A DNA stretch of 64,000 bases. Source: an uncultured Sulfurovum sp. Lineage in GTDB: Bacteria > Campylobacterota > Campylobacteria > Campylobacterales > Sulfurovaceae. The notes below the pieces were generated by a model, which saw only the letters and a program-made list of their open reading frames with translations, did no database searches and had not been told where the DNA came from. The position numbers were made by a program, and so were the translations under genes. Below are positions 1-8,614 of this stretch, piece by piece. The stretch covers positions 1-64,000 of the forward strand of contig CACVAS010000057.1 of NCBI GenBank assembly GCA_902727855.1, in the 5' to 3' direction. Numbering within the stretch: position 1 is the first letter of the stretch; every line of letters begins with the position of its first letter.

Positions 1-102
1 AGGGAGGGTCATACCCAGCTCCATTCCGAACCTGGAAGTCAAGCCTCCCATCGCCGATAATACTGCAGGCTACGTCTGTGGAAATGTAGGTCGCTGCCAC
101 TT
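1..102 (+). rRNA. rrf: 5S ribosomal RNA, 3' part
   Basis: The first hundred bases match the conserved 3' two thirds of bacterial 5S rRNA: the loop-B/helix-III stretch CCATTCCGAACCTGGAAG, the AAGCCTCCCATCGCCGATAATACT region, and the closing TGTAGGTCGCTGCCAC. The 5' end, and presumably the 16S and 23S genes, lie upstream of the window. The exact 3' end is judged from the closing helix and could differ by a few bases. A C7-T6 run follows at about 121-133 but I see no clear hairpin before it. The rest of the gap up to 368 is AT-rich and holds only the upstream region of argH. Confidence 0.93.
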
Positions 103-368
103 TGAGTTTATCTAACTTATCCCCCCCTTTTTTATTGATTCCTTTTTTCCACCTATCTTTAATCCTTTTTTATCTTATTCTCTTTTATCATGACACTCTT
201 TATATTTCTAGTTATTTTTCTTCATGATTCTTGTTTGACTTACGTTACACTTTTATCTTTAGTAGCTCGCTTACTTTAGCTATCCTTACTTTCTCTTATT
301 GGCTTTTAAAATCGACTTTATATTAACATTACGATAAAATACTCTTAATTTTATTTGAGGATACTTCT

Positions 369-1757
369 ATGTCTAAAAAAATGGCATCTGCCCGAATCTC
401 TACGGATTCCTCCGAACTACTAACACAACTTAACAACTCACTTCCTTTTGATAAGGTTCTTTATTCAGAAGATATAGAAGGATCCAGAGCTCATGCATTT
501 ATGCTTGGCGAACGTGGTATTATTTCTAAAGACGATGTAGCAAAGATAGATCTTGGTTTATCTGAGATTAAGCAAAAAATCGATGATGGTGACATCGTTT
601 TAGATGGGGATGATGAAGATATCCATATGGCTATAGAGCGTCACTTGACTGAGCTTATTGGTGATGCGGGTAAACGTTTACACACTGCCCGAAGTAGAAA
701 TGATCAAGTGGCTCTTGATTTTAGGATGTTTGTCCAGAGAAATACTCTTACCATAGCCAAATTACTTTTAGAAAATATAAAAACGTTTATAGATGTTGCT
801 GAAAAGAATGCTGAAGTGATGCTTCCTGGTATGACACATTTACAGCATGCACAGCCTATAAACTTTGGTTTTCATATGATGGCATATGCAAGTATGTTCA
901 AACGTGATTATGAGCGTTTTATGAGTTCATATGAACGTAATAATCTCTCTCCTATTGGGTGTGCAGCTTTGGCAGGTACACCCCATAATGTTGATAGAGA
1001 AATAACAGCCACTAAACTTGGTTTTGAGGCTCATACACTTAATTGTCTTGATACGGTTAGTGACCGAGATTTTGCACTTGAGATACTTTTTAACATTAGT
1101 ACTATGATGATGCACATGAGTCGTTTGAGTGAAGAGCTTATTATTTGGTCTACTTCTGAGTTTGGTTTTGTAACACTGAGTGATAGGCATGCAACGGGAA
1201 GTTCTATTATGCCACAAAAGAAAAATCCTGATATTCCAGAGTTATTACGTGGTAAGACAGGTCGTGTCAATGGCAATCTAATTTCTTTACTAACTGTTAT
1301 GAAAGGTCTTAGTTTAGCTTACAATAAAGATATGCAAGAGGATAAAGAGGGGGTTTTTGACTCTGTTAGAACTGCACACTTGTCTCTTCAAGTGATGAAT
1401 GAAATGATAGCAGATATGAGAGTAAATGTTGATAATATGGAAGCAGCGTGTATGATAGGACACTTGTCTGCTACTGACTTGGCTGATTATTTGGTAAAAG
1501 TTGCAGGGCTTCCATTTCGTGATGCGTATCATATAGTAGGGAATGTTGTTAACTTAGCAGAAGAGAAAGGTTTAGACATCTCTGAATTAACCTTAGAAGA
1601 TTTACAAAGTGTAGACAATAGAATAGGTGAAGATGTGATAGCACTTCTTGACAACAGAGCTTCCATGAATGCACGTACATCTGAAGGTGGCACTGCGACT
1701 ATACGCACGTTGGAGCAAGTAAAGAGTTTAAGAGAGTGGCTAGGTTCTCAAGAGTAG
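369..1757 (+). CDS. argH: argininosuccinate lyase
   Basis: Catalyses the last step of arginine synthesis, cleaving argininosuccinate to arginine and fumarate in the cytosol. The 462-residue length is normal for the family. The superfamily signature GSSIMPQKKNPD lies at about residues 277-288, on the flexible catalytic loop, and the conserved HTARSRNDQVALD stretch near residue 105 is the second substrate-binding region. The start is supported by GAGG at 357-360, eight bases before the ATG. The stop codon lies two bases before the likely ATG of the next gene, so the membrane protein downstream may be co-transcribed although it has no obvious link with arginine synthesis. The alternatives in the superfamily (fumarase, aspartase, adenylosuccinate lyase) are excluded by the PQKKNPD form of the signature. 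Confidence 0.97.
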   Translation: MSKKMASARISTDSSELLTQLNNSLPFDKVLYSEDIEGSRAHAFMLGERGIISKDDVAKIDLGLSEIKQKIDDGDIVLDGDDEDIHMAIERHLTELIGDAGKRLHTARSRNDQVALDFRMFVQRNTLTIAKLLLENIKTFIDVAEKNAEVMLPGMTHLQHAQPINFGFHMMAYASMFKRDYERFMSSYERNNLSPIGCAALAGTPHNVDREITATKLGFEAHTLNCLDTVSDRDFALEILFNISTMMMHMSRLSEELIIWSTSEFGFVTLSDRHATGSSIMPQKKNPDIPELLRGKTGRVNGNLISLLTVMKGLSLAYNKDMQEDKEGVFDSVRTAHLSLQVMNEMIADMRVNVDNMEAACMIGHLSATDLADYLVKVAGLPFRDAYHIVGNVVNLAEEKGLDISELTLEDLQSVDNRIGEDVIALLDNRASMNARTSEGGTATIRTLEQVKSLREWLGSQE

Positions 1758-1759
1758 AT

Positions 1760-2536
1760 ATGGTGAAAATGACTTTTTTATTTTTTTCATTGGCTATCAT
1801 GACTACTTTTAGTTATGGACACGGAATTTCTCCTGAAGATATGCAAACAATGATAAATGGTGGTAACCTTCATTATATATGGTTGGGTGCTACACATATG
1901 CTTAGTGGATATGACCATTTATTATTTTTATTTGGTGTAGTGTTTTTTCTTACGGCTGTTAAAGATATAGTTAAGTTTGTCACCGTGTTTACTTTAGGGC
2001 ATAGTATTACGCTAATATTTGCTACATTTATGGGTATAACTGCGAATTATTATTTGATAGATGCTGTGATAGCTTTGAGTGTTATCTATAAAGCATTTGA
2101 TAATAATAAGGGTTTTGAGAACTATTTAGGTGTGAAGTCTCCAAGCTTACTGATAATGGTTTTTACTTTTGGGCTTATTCATGGTTTTGGACTTTCTACT
2201 AGGCTTCAACAATTGCCTTTAGGTGAACAAAATTTTGATATGTTTTTGAAAATCATTTCATTTAACATAGGGGTAGAAGTAGGGCAAGTGATAGCGCTAT
2301 TTTTTATGCTTATTGTGTTAAATGTGTGGAGAAAAAGAGCATCTTTTTTACGTCTTTCTAAAGTGGCTAACCATGCGTTGATGTTGGCTGGTTTTTTGTT
2401 ATTTTTAATGCAAATGCATGGGTATTTGCACACAACAGATGAAGAGGCATTTGGATTTAATGCAGATGAACATTACCATATACACCTAGATATGGAACAA
2501 ACTAAAAAAAGAGACTATGTTTACGATAGTTTATAA
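1760..2536 (+). CDS. HupE/UreJ_2-type membrane protein
   Basis: Predicted inner-membrane protein of about 258 residues. An N-terminal hydrophobic segment that may be a signal peptide is followed by HGISPEDM and then about six membrane helices. The segment MLSGYDHLLFLFGVVFF and the later TLGHSITL and GLIHGFG motifs place conserved His and Asp residues in or near membrane helices, as in the HupE/UreJ family associated with nickel or other divalent metal transport. An in-frame ATG exists at 1736 but it lies inside argH; ATG 1760 or 1769 is more likely, both just after the argH stop. The next gene encodes a His-rich exported protein and starts 11 bases later, which fits a metal-handling pair. Which metal is not shown by the sequence. 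Confidence 0.75.
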   Translation: MVKMTFLFFSLAIMTTFSYGHGISPEDMQTMINGGNLHYIWLGATHMLSGYDHLLFLFGVVFFLTAVKDIVKFVTVFTLGHSITLIFATFMGITANYYLIDAVIALSVIYKAFDNNKGFENYLGVKSPSLLIMVFTFGLIHGFGLSTRLQQLPLGEQNFDMFLKIISFNIGVEVGQVIALFFMLIVLNVWRKRASFLRLSKVANHALMLAGFLLFLMQMHGYLHTTDEEAFGFNADEHYHIHLDMEQTKKRDYVYDSL

Positions 2537-2546
2537 AAGGAAAAAT

Positions 2547-2963
2547 ATGAAAAAATTTATGAAAATTACAGTTGCTACACTATGTGTCATGGGACTAACA
2601 CCACTTAATGCTGAAGAACATCATGATCATGATCATAAAGAGCATGTACATAGTGATGATAAGGGACATACGCATGGCCCACGTAAAGAGGGTGATAGTG
2701 TTTACTTAAGAGCGATGAAAGAGAACATAGCGAATATAGAAGTGAATGCCAAAAAAGAGGTTGAAAAACTGGTTTTAAAAAAGAAGATTCCTGCGAGTTG
2801 GTCATCTGTGGAAGTGGCAAAAACAGAGAAAACAACCAACAACACAGATGACTGGGCTGTGAGTTTTAAAAATGGTAAAATTAAAGACAGCTCAAAGCAA
2901 ACGCTTTATGTGTTTGTAAGTGCCTATGGTAAGGTTGTTGGGGCTAATTATACGGGGAAGTAG
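2547..2963 (+). CDS. His-rich exported protein, DUF6488-like
   Basis: About 138 residues: a signal peptide (MKKFMKITVATLCVMGLTPLNA), a His/Asp-rich stretch with many HDH and HxH elements just after the cleavage site, and a compact C-terminal domain ending YVFVSAYGKVVGANYTGK. The His-rich part would bind divalent metal in the periplasm. The C-terminal part resembles what I recall as DUF6488, which has no established function. ATG 2547 is preferred over the upstream in-frame ATG at 2517 because the latter overlaps the previous gene and lacks a signal peptide; AAAAGGAA precedes 2547. It follows the HupE-like gene directly, so a joint role in metal binding and transport is a reasonable inference. 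Confidence 0.65.
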   Translation: MKKFMKITVATLCVMGLTPLNAEEHHDHDHKEHVHSDDKGHTHGPRKEGDSVYLRAMKENIANIEVNAKKEVEKLVLKKKIPASWSSVEVAKTEKTTNNTDDWAVSFKNGKIKDSSKQTLYVFVSAYGKVVGANYTGK

Positions 2964-3016
2964 TAGTTTGTCTAAGTACCTAAAAGTAGGTATAATACAA
3001 TAAAAAAGGGGTTTAG

Positions 3017-3430
3017 GTGTTATTAAATAATGAAGATAAAAAATGTATTGTTAATACATTAAGATATGCGATACCTACACTCCAAGCTCTTTATATATTT
3101 GGCAGTCAGAATGATGGCTCTGCTACAGGTCAAAGTGATGTTGATATTGCTTATTTATCTGCTAAAACACTTACGAGTGTAGAACGTTGGGAGGTCTCTC
3201 AAAAATTGGCTTCAATGCTTTCTATGGATGTAGACTTGATAGAACTTTCAAGTACAAATACTATTTTTAGGTATCAGATACTTTCTACTGCTGAACGTAT
3301 TTATGGTGATGGGTATGAAGTAGAAAAATTTGAGACTTTAGCCTATGGTTTTTACTTACGTTTTAGAGAAGAACGTCAGCCAATTGTTGATGAGATAATG
3401 AAAAATAAATCTGTGTTTGGAACTTACTAA
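3017..3430 (+). CDS. MntA-type nucleotidyltransferase antitoxin
   Basis: Minimal nucleotidyltransferase of 137 residues. The motif GSQNDGSATGQSDVD at residues 29-43 is an exact GSX10DXD, the signature of MntA antitoxins, which transfer AMP from ATP to a tyrosine of their HEPN toxin (type VII toxin-antitoxin). The start is GTG at 3017, preceded by AAAAAGGGG. The stop codon TAA overlaps the ATG of the downstream HEPN reading frame, the usual translational coupling of such pairs. In this copy the toxin partner is frameshifted, so the antitoxin may now be an orphan. The family assignment rests on the motif, the size and the partner gene. Confidence 0.88.
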   Translation: MLLNNEDKKCIVNTLRYAIPTLQALYIFGSQNDGSATGQSDVDIAYLSAKTLTSVERWEVSQKLASMLSMDVDLIELSSTNTIFRYQILSTAERIYGDGYEVEKFETLAYGFYLRFREERQPIVDEIMKNKSVFGTY

Positions 3431-3850
3431 TGCCTGATGTGGTCTTAAATAAAATTCAGACTATAGAGCGGTGTTTGAAGCGTATACGAGAAGAGTATAT
3501 AGGTTTTGAAGAGAGTTTTGAAGAGAATTATACAAAACAAGACTCTGTCATACTCAATTTAGAGCGTGCATCACAAGCAAGTATAGATATTGCCACACAA
3601 TATAGTAAAAGTTAAAGGTCTTGGACTTCCAAATAGTAGTAGAGAGCTGTTTGATATGCTTTTAGAGAATAAAATCATTAGTCAGGATAGTTGTAAACAG
3701 ATGCAAGGAATGGTGGGGTTTAGAAATATCGCTGTACATGACTATCAGAATTTAAATCTTGAAATAGTGATGGCAATCGTAGAGAAGCATCTTGGGGATT
3801 TTGAAGGGTTTGTTAGAGAGGTTTTTAGTGTGTATATGAATGGAAAGTAA
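3430..3850 (+). pseudogene. HepT-type HEPN toxin, frameshifted
   Basis: Partner of the upstream MntA-type gene. Two overlapping frames together give a normal HepT of about 140 residues: 3430-3615 encodes the N-terminal helices and ends SIDIATQYSKS, while the continuation IVKVKGLGLPNSSRELFDML... to 3850 is in another frame. Removing one A near 3598-3600 would join them as ...IDIATHIVKVKGLG, a typical HepT sequence. The catalytic HEPN motif RX4HXY is intact as RNIAVHDY near 3722-3745: R and H for RNA cleavage, Y as the AMP acceptor. As written, translation stops before the active site, so the toxin should be inactive. A true mutation, a sequencing error in an A-rich stretch, or rare frameshifting are the alternatives; mutation or error is most likely. 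Confidence 0.82.
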
Positions 3851-3993
3851 TTTTTTGATAGTACTGACAGATAAACATGCTTTTATGAATGTTCGTCAGT
3901 CTGAGAGTGTTACTGTTCTGCTGGGACTTTGAAGACGTGGTTGAGTAAACAATAAGTTTTAATTTTAAATATAATAAATAGGGAAAAAGTAAT

Positions 3994-6435
3994 ATGGATG
4001 GATTAAAAAAATTTGATAGATTGAATATGTCTCCTAATAATACAGATATTTCTGAATTATTAGAAAAAATTGCATCAGGAAATGCAATCTTATTTACAGG
4101 GGCAGGTTTTTCCCTTGGTAGTGAAAATGTTTTAGGTGAAGAGCCACCAACAGTAAAAAAACTTACAGATATTATTGCTAATGAAGGCGGATTTGATGGA
4201 GAAAATAATTTAAAATCAACGGCTAATTATTTTCTTAAAGTAAATGATGATAGTGTTTTAATAAAAATTTTATCAGAATTATATACTATAAAAAAAATTA
4301 GTCCATCACATAAAGCTATTCTCACACCAAAATGGCGAAGAATATATACAACTAATTATGACAATGTTATTTCTCTTGCAATGATGGATAATGGGAAAGT
4401 AGTTAAAAATATTACAACTGATGATTCATCTGAAACGTATTTTAAAGAAGATAATGTGTGCGTAAATATAAATGGATCTATAGAAACATTAAAAAATGAT
4501 GTTATTCCTGATAGTTTTAAACTCACAACATCATCATACTTATCTCCTGATTCATTTATAACATCTAGATGGTTCCCATCTTTTAAAAAAGATCTTGAAC
4601 GTTCTTCAGCAATAGTGTTTGTTGGATATTCTTTATATGATATTGAGATTCAAAAGATATTATTTGAGTCTCCAGAATTTAAAAAGAAGACATACTTTAT
4701 CAATCATAAAAGTGCATCGCCACTGACATTATTCGAATTAAGTGAATTTGGTAAAGTTTATACTACTGGAGTTGATGGATTTGCAAAAGAAATTGTTAAT
4801 AATTTACAAAAATATGTTAGAGAAGAGGAAGCATTTTATTTAGAATCATTTACTGAGTATAAATTAGAAAAACATACAGAAACAATACGGGATCATCAAA
4901 TCATAGAATTTTTACTACATGGTAATATAGAAAATTTTTTTATTGATGATTCAATCACTTCTAAGCTAATGAATCCACATATAGTCATGAGAGATCAACT
5001 TAATGAAGTTAATGAATTATTTAAAAACTTTAATTATGTGACTATACTTAGCGATTTTGGAAATGGCAAAACAGTTTTTCTAAGAGAAATGATTTCATAT
5101 TTGACTATCAATGGAAAAAGAGTATTTGAGTTCAACGATATTGATGGCGACTATAGTAAAGATATTGAACAGTTAAGTTCATTAAATTGTGAACTGTATG
5201 TTGTAATAGATAACTATGAAATGTATATTGAGGTTTTACAAAATATACTTTTATTGAATGATCCAAAAATCTATGTGCTTTTAAGTACTAGAAGTTCTAA
5301 TCATGATCAAAACATGCAATTAATTGATAAGTCTGATCAAATAGCGCAAGTTAATATTGATTTACTGAATGATAATGAGATTTCAGATTTAAATAATATT
5401 ATTGATACTGTTGGTTTATGGTCCGAAAGAGCGGGGTTACCAGAACAAAGAAGATTTGACCTTATTAAAGAAAATAATAAAAGCCAATTTTCTCACACTT
5501 TGTTGAATATTTTACAAGCACCTCAAATAAGAGATAGAATTGCAAATTTACTTTCTAGTTTATTTAAAAAGGAAGACAATAAAGATACAATATTGGCAAT
5601 ATGTATATTAGAAATTATGAATATTCCACTTACATATAATAATATTTCTGAAATTGCATTAAATAATTCAATTTATAATACTGAGTTAATTAATAATACT
5701 GATTTTAAACAACTGTTCCCTTCTAAAAATAATCAGATAATTTCAAAGTCTTCGTTATTCGCAAGAAATTTATTAGCATATCATTTTAATCCAAACAGTA
5801 CTGTAACTAAATTATTAGAAGTTGCAGAAAAATTTCATAGTGTACGTAATAATAGTGAGTTTGAGAAGAAAATTTATAAATCTTTATTGAGGTTCGCATT
5901 TATTGAGAGAGTGGTTCCTTTGACTAATAAGAGAGATATGTTGATACGGTACTATGAACAATTAAAATCACGATTGGGTGGGTTGAAAAATACACCTCAT
6001 TTTTGGTTACAATACGCTATGGCAAGAATTGCATTAGATGATTATAATAATGCACAGAATTATTTAGAAACTGCTTATGCTAAAGCCTATGGGGACTACG
6101 ATACAGCTTACTTAGATGCACAACAAGCAAGACTTTGGATTAAATTATCTATAACTGAATTTGATCAAAATAAGAGTATGGATTATTTTAAAAAAGCACA
6201 TAATCTATTATGTAACTTATATGATGATCAATATAAATATAGACAAGTTGAAGCATACCTTGAATATTATGATACTAAATATACAAAATTATCAAAGAAA
6301 AATAAAGCTAACTTTTTAAATGCAGTAATCGAAATGCATAAAAAACTACAAGAACTAAGAAAAGGTTATACTACTGAGTCAAATAGAATGGATCATTGTT
6401 ATAATAAGCTAGACCATATACTTCAAAACACATAG
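3994..6435 (+). CDS. SIR2 - P-loop NTPase - TPR-like protein, probable phage defence
   Basis: An 813-residue protein with three parts. Residues about 20-270 form a SIR2_2-type domain: GAGFS at 36-40 (NAD-binding loop), YTTNYDN near 118-124, and FVGYSLYDIEI near 208. Residues about 330-560 hold a STAND-like NTPase with the P-loop SDFGNGKT near 350, a Walker B-like LYVVIDNYE near 402 and LSTRSS near 430. The C-terminal 200 residues are helical with TPR-like pairs (DDYNNAQNYLETAYAKA). Such proteins usually sense phage and deplete NAD, but the His expected in the fold's LHGS motif reads INGS here (near 158-161), so NADase activity is uncertain. The gene is richer in A+T than its neighbours and follows a toxin-antitoxin pair, which suggests an acquired defence patch. 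AGGG lies ten bases before the ATG. Exact defence family not assigned. Confidence 0.78.
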   Translation: MDGLKKFDRLNMSPNNTDISELLEKIASGNAILFTGAGFSLGSENVLGEEPPTVKKLTDIIANEGGFDGENNLKSTANYFLKVNDDSVLIKILSELYTIKKISPSHKAILTPKWRRIYTTNYDNVISLAMMDNGKVVKNITTDDSSETYFKEDNVCVNINGSIETLKNDVIPDSFKLTTSSYLSPDSFITSRWFPSFKKDLERSSAIVFVGYSLYDIEIQKILFESPEFKKKTYFINHKSASPLTLFELSEFGKVYTTGVDGFAKEIVNNLQKYVREEEAFYLESFTEYKLEKHTETIRDHQIIEFLLHGNIENFFIDDSITSKLMNPHIVMRDQLNEVNELFKNFNYVTILSDFGNGKTVFLREMISYLTINGKRVFEFNDIDGDYSKDIEQLSSLNCELYVVIDNYEMYIEVLQNILLLNDPKIYVLLSTRSSNHDQNMQLIDKSDQIAQVNIDLLNDNEISDLNNIIDTVGLWSERAGLPEQRRFDLIKENNKSQFSHTLLNILQAPQIRDRIANLLSSLFKKEDNKDTILAICILEIMNIPLTYNNISEIALNNSIYNTELINNTDFKQLFPSKNNQIISKSSLFARNLLAYHFNPNSTVTKLLEVAEKFHSVRNNSEFEKKIYKSLLRFAFIERVVPLTNKRDMLIRYYEQLKSRLGGLKNTPHFWLQYAMARIALDDYNNAQNYLETAYAKAYGDYDTAYLDAQQARLWIKLSITEFDQNKSMDYFKKAHNLLCNLYDDQYKYRQVEAYLEYYDTKYTKLSKKNKANFLNAVIEMHKKLQELRKGYTTESNRMDHCYNKLDHILQNT

Positions 6436-6456
6436 TTATTTAATATAGAGTTTCTT

Positions 6457-6481
6457 CATTCCCGCGTTACATGCGGGAATG
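6457..6481. terminator. hairpin between convergent genes
   Basis: Perfect 9-bp stem CATTCCCGC / GCGGGAATG with a 7-base loop, lying between the convergent SIR2 gene and selO. There is no good T tract on either side. The ATTCCCGC...GCGGGAAT core is also typical of short dispersed repeats in many proteobacterial genomes, so it may be a repeat that also serves as a bidirectional terminator. Confidence 0.6.
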
Positions 6482-6487
6482 ATTACT

Positions 6488-7927
6488 TTACGACGAACAA
6501 GAAAGACAAATATTCTTCAATTCCTCAGGAGTCTCTTGTGCAAACGCTTCGTATTCTGGTAGTTCATCGTAAGGGTGTTTGGAGATGTGGTGTAGGGTTT
6601 CTACCATGGAGAAGTCTCCCTCTTTGGCTAGGGTGATGGCTTTGTCTAGCATGTAGTTTTTTAGGATGTACTTTGGGTTCGTCTTTAGCATGGCTTCTTG
6701 ACGTTCTTCTTGGGAGCGTGTTTCTTTTTTGAGTCTTTCATCGTAAAGGTTTAGCCAATTGTCTAGTGGTATGGGGTTCATGGCTAGTTCAAAGATGGGC
6801 ATTCTCTCTCCGTTGTACCGGCATAGGGTACGAAAAAAGATGGTGTTATCTATGTAGGAATCATGTAGTGCTTCTACAAGATCTGTGATGAGTTTAACAT
6901 CTTGCGTGTCTTCTGACAATAACCCCATTTTTTTACGCATCACATCAATGTATGCGTTAGGGTAGATGAATTCACCATAGTCATCGAGTTTTTGTTGCAT
7001 TTTTTCTTTGTCTATGAGTGGAGAGAGTGCTTTTGAAAGCATGGTTAGGTTCCAGTAGGCAACATTGGGCTGGTCACCGTAACTGTAACGACCAGCTTTG
7101 TCTGTTTTGTTACAAATAAAGCCAAATTTAAAATCATCTAACATGGCAAAAGGTCCGTAGTCTATGGTAAGTCCAGCTATGGACATATTGTCAGTGTTCA
7201 TAACACCATGACAAAAGCCAATGGCTTGCCACTGGGCTATGAGTTTGGCTGTACGTTCTAAGACTTCACAAAAAAACTTGAAATAAGAATCTTCTTCTTG
7301 TTGTAGATGGGGGTAGGACTCTGCTATGACATAGTCGGTGAGTGATTTGAGCTTATCATACGCTTTGGTGTAGTAGAAGTACTCAAAGCTACCAAAACGT
7401 ATCCAACTAGGAGAGAGCCTCATGACAATGGCTGCATCTTCAATGTTGTTTCTGAGTAGTTTTGTTTCTGAACCTATGATGCCAAGTGCACGTGTTGAGG
7501 GTATGCCAAGATGGTACATGGCTTCACTCATAAGATACTCTCTTATGGAAGATGGAAGTGCTGCGCGTCCATCAGACATGCGTGAGTAGAGTGTTTCACC
7601 ACTCCCTTTGGTCTGTAGATGCCAACCGTTGATGCTCCCTAGGTTTATGGTTCTACCATCTCCTAGTCTAGGAGCGTAATTACCAAACTGATAGCCTGCG
7701 TAACACATAGAGAATGGACGAACATCTTTGGGCACATAGGTACCATTTAGGAGTGATACAAAGAGAGGGTTATCTTTTTCTTGTGTGTCAAGGTCAATGA
7801 GTTTTGCTGTGGTGTCATTGAAATGAATAAGATAAGGTGACTCAAGAGGTTGGGGTGTGGTGAAATCGTAAAATTCACCATCGAGTGTTAGATAGTCAGT
7901 TTGAAAAGTAAGGTTATTGAGTGTCAT
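6488..7927 (-). CDS. selO: SelO (YdiU/UPF0061) protein AMPylase
   Basis: Pseudokinase-fold enzyme that transfers AMP from ATP to Ser, Thr or Tyr of target proteins, linked to redox stress in the family. The 479-residue length fits. Hallmarks are YAGYQFGNYAPRLGDGR (about residues 77-93), the SGETLYSRMSDGRAALPSS stretch, and HGVMNTDNMSIAGLTIDYGP, which holds the metal- and ATP-binding Asn and Asp residues. The protein ends CLSCSS: the antepenultimate Cys sits where animal SelO carries selenocysteine, so this is the Cys form with a nearby CxxC. The gene stands alone on the minus strand, convergent with the SIR2 gene. ATG at 7927. Confidence 0.95.
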   Translation of the reverse strand: MTLNNLTFQTDYLTLDGEFYDFTTPQPLESPYLIHFNDTTAKLIDLDTQEKDNPLFVSLLNGTYVPKDVRPFSMCYAGYQFGNYAPRLGDGRTINLGSINGWHLQTKGSGETLYSRMSDGRAALPSSIREYLMSEAMYHLGIPSTRALGIIGSETKLLRNNIEDAAIVMRLSPSWIRFGSFEYFYYTKAYDKLKSLTDYVIAESYPHLQQEEDSYFKFFCEVLERTAKLIAQWQAIGFCHGVMNTDNMSIAGLTIDYGPFAMLDDFKFGFICNKTDKAGRYSYGDQPNVAYWNLTMLSKALSPLIDKEKMQQKLDDYGEFIYPNAYIDVMRKKMGLLSEDTQDVKLITDLVEALHDSYIDNTIFFRTLCRYNGERMPIFELAMNPIPLDNWLNLYDERLKKETRSQEERQEAMLKTNPKYILKNYMLDKAITLAKEGDFSMVETLHHISKHPYDELPEYEAFAQETPEELKNICLSCSS

Positions 7928-7984
7928 AGATAGGTTTTACATTTGTTATGCTTAAGAGTAGATAAGTTTCGAAAGTATGGTATT

Positions 7985-8614
7985 TTAAACCTGTAGAATA
8001 TCTTCCAAAGTTCTGTACCCACTTAGACAAACCATATGCCCATCAGGGTCAATCTTTACTACTGAAGGAAAGGCATTTGCACCCATAGAACGGGCTTTGC
8101 TAAAGTCGTGTTGCATGAGTAGTTCCGCTCTAGGGCTTTGGTAGAAGTCTATGAAAGCATCTTTATCTAATGCTTTTTTGTCTAATATTTCTTGGTCTTG
8201 ACTAATGAAAGTACTTAGTACTTCTGGTGAGGTGATGTCTATGCCATCGACATAGAAAGCTTTTTGTATGTGTGAGAGGTAGTTAAAAGCAGCTTCTTCT
8301 CCCCAAAGTTCTCGTACTGTAACTATGGCTTTACAAGCGGGGTAGGTGTTGTAGTCAAAGTCGGTTTTGTTGAGTAGATTGTGGTTAAATAATTGATGGG
8401 TTTTTTGAGCTACAGCTTGCCAGTTTTGAGCTAGGTAGGCTTTACTATTTTTGTTCCATGTCATTTGACCTGTGGTGCGTAGCCCACCAACTACCAGTAA
8501 ATAGGTATATGCCCCAGCATAGTTTTGACGTAGTTCTTCCATAACGGGGTGAAACCCCCAACACCATGAACACATGGGGTCTATGACAAAAACCAGCTGG
8601 GTATTGTGTTTCAC
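7985..8614 (-). CDS. DsbA-family thioredoxin-like protein
   Basis: A 209-residue protein with the active-site motif CSWC near residues 15-18 (DPMCSWCWGFHPV) and the matching cis-proline loop NAFPSVVKIDPDG near the C-terminus, separated by a helical insertion as in the DsbA/FrnE group. No signal peptide is visible, so it is probably cytosolic, as for FrnE-like oxidoreductases. The start codon is GTG (8614-8612), which overlaps the TAG of the upstream DJ-1 gene by one base; the two are therefore translationally coupled and likely share a thiol-stress or carbonyl-stress role. The substrate is unknown. Confidence 0.85.
   Translation of the reverse strand: MKHNTQLVFVIDPMCSWCWGFHPVMEELRQNYAGAYTYLLVVGGLRTTGQMTWNKNSKAYLAQNWQAVAQKTHQLFNHNLLNKTDFDYNTYPACKAIVTVRELWGEEAAFNYLSHIQKAFYVDGIDITSPEVLSTFISQDQEILDKKALDKDAFIDFYQSPRAELLMQHDFSKARSMGANAFPSVVKIDPDGHMVCLSGYRTLEDILQV

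Noticed and set aside
121-133. C7-T6 run after 5S rRNA considered as a phase-variable tract
   Set aside because: It is not in or directly before any reading frame; argH begins over 230 bases downstream.
1736-1759. Upstream ATG extension of the HupE-like gene inside argH
   Set aside because: It adds eight polar residues before the hydrophobic start and overlaps argH; ATGs just after the argH stop fit better.
3590-3850. The second HEPN frame as an independent gene with a TTG start
   Set aside because: It overlaps the first frame by 26 bases and continues it exactly; a frameshifted HepT explains both.
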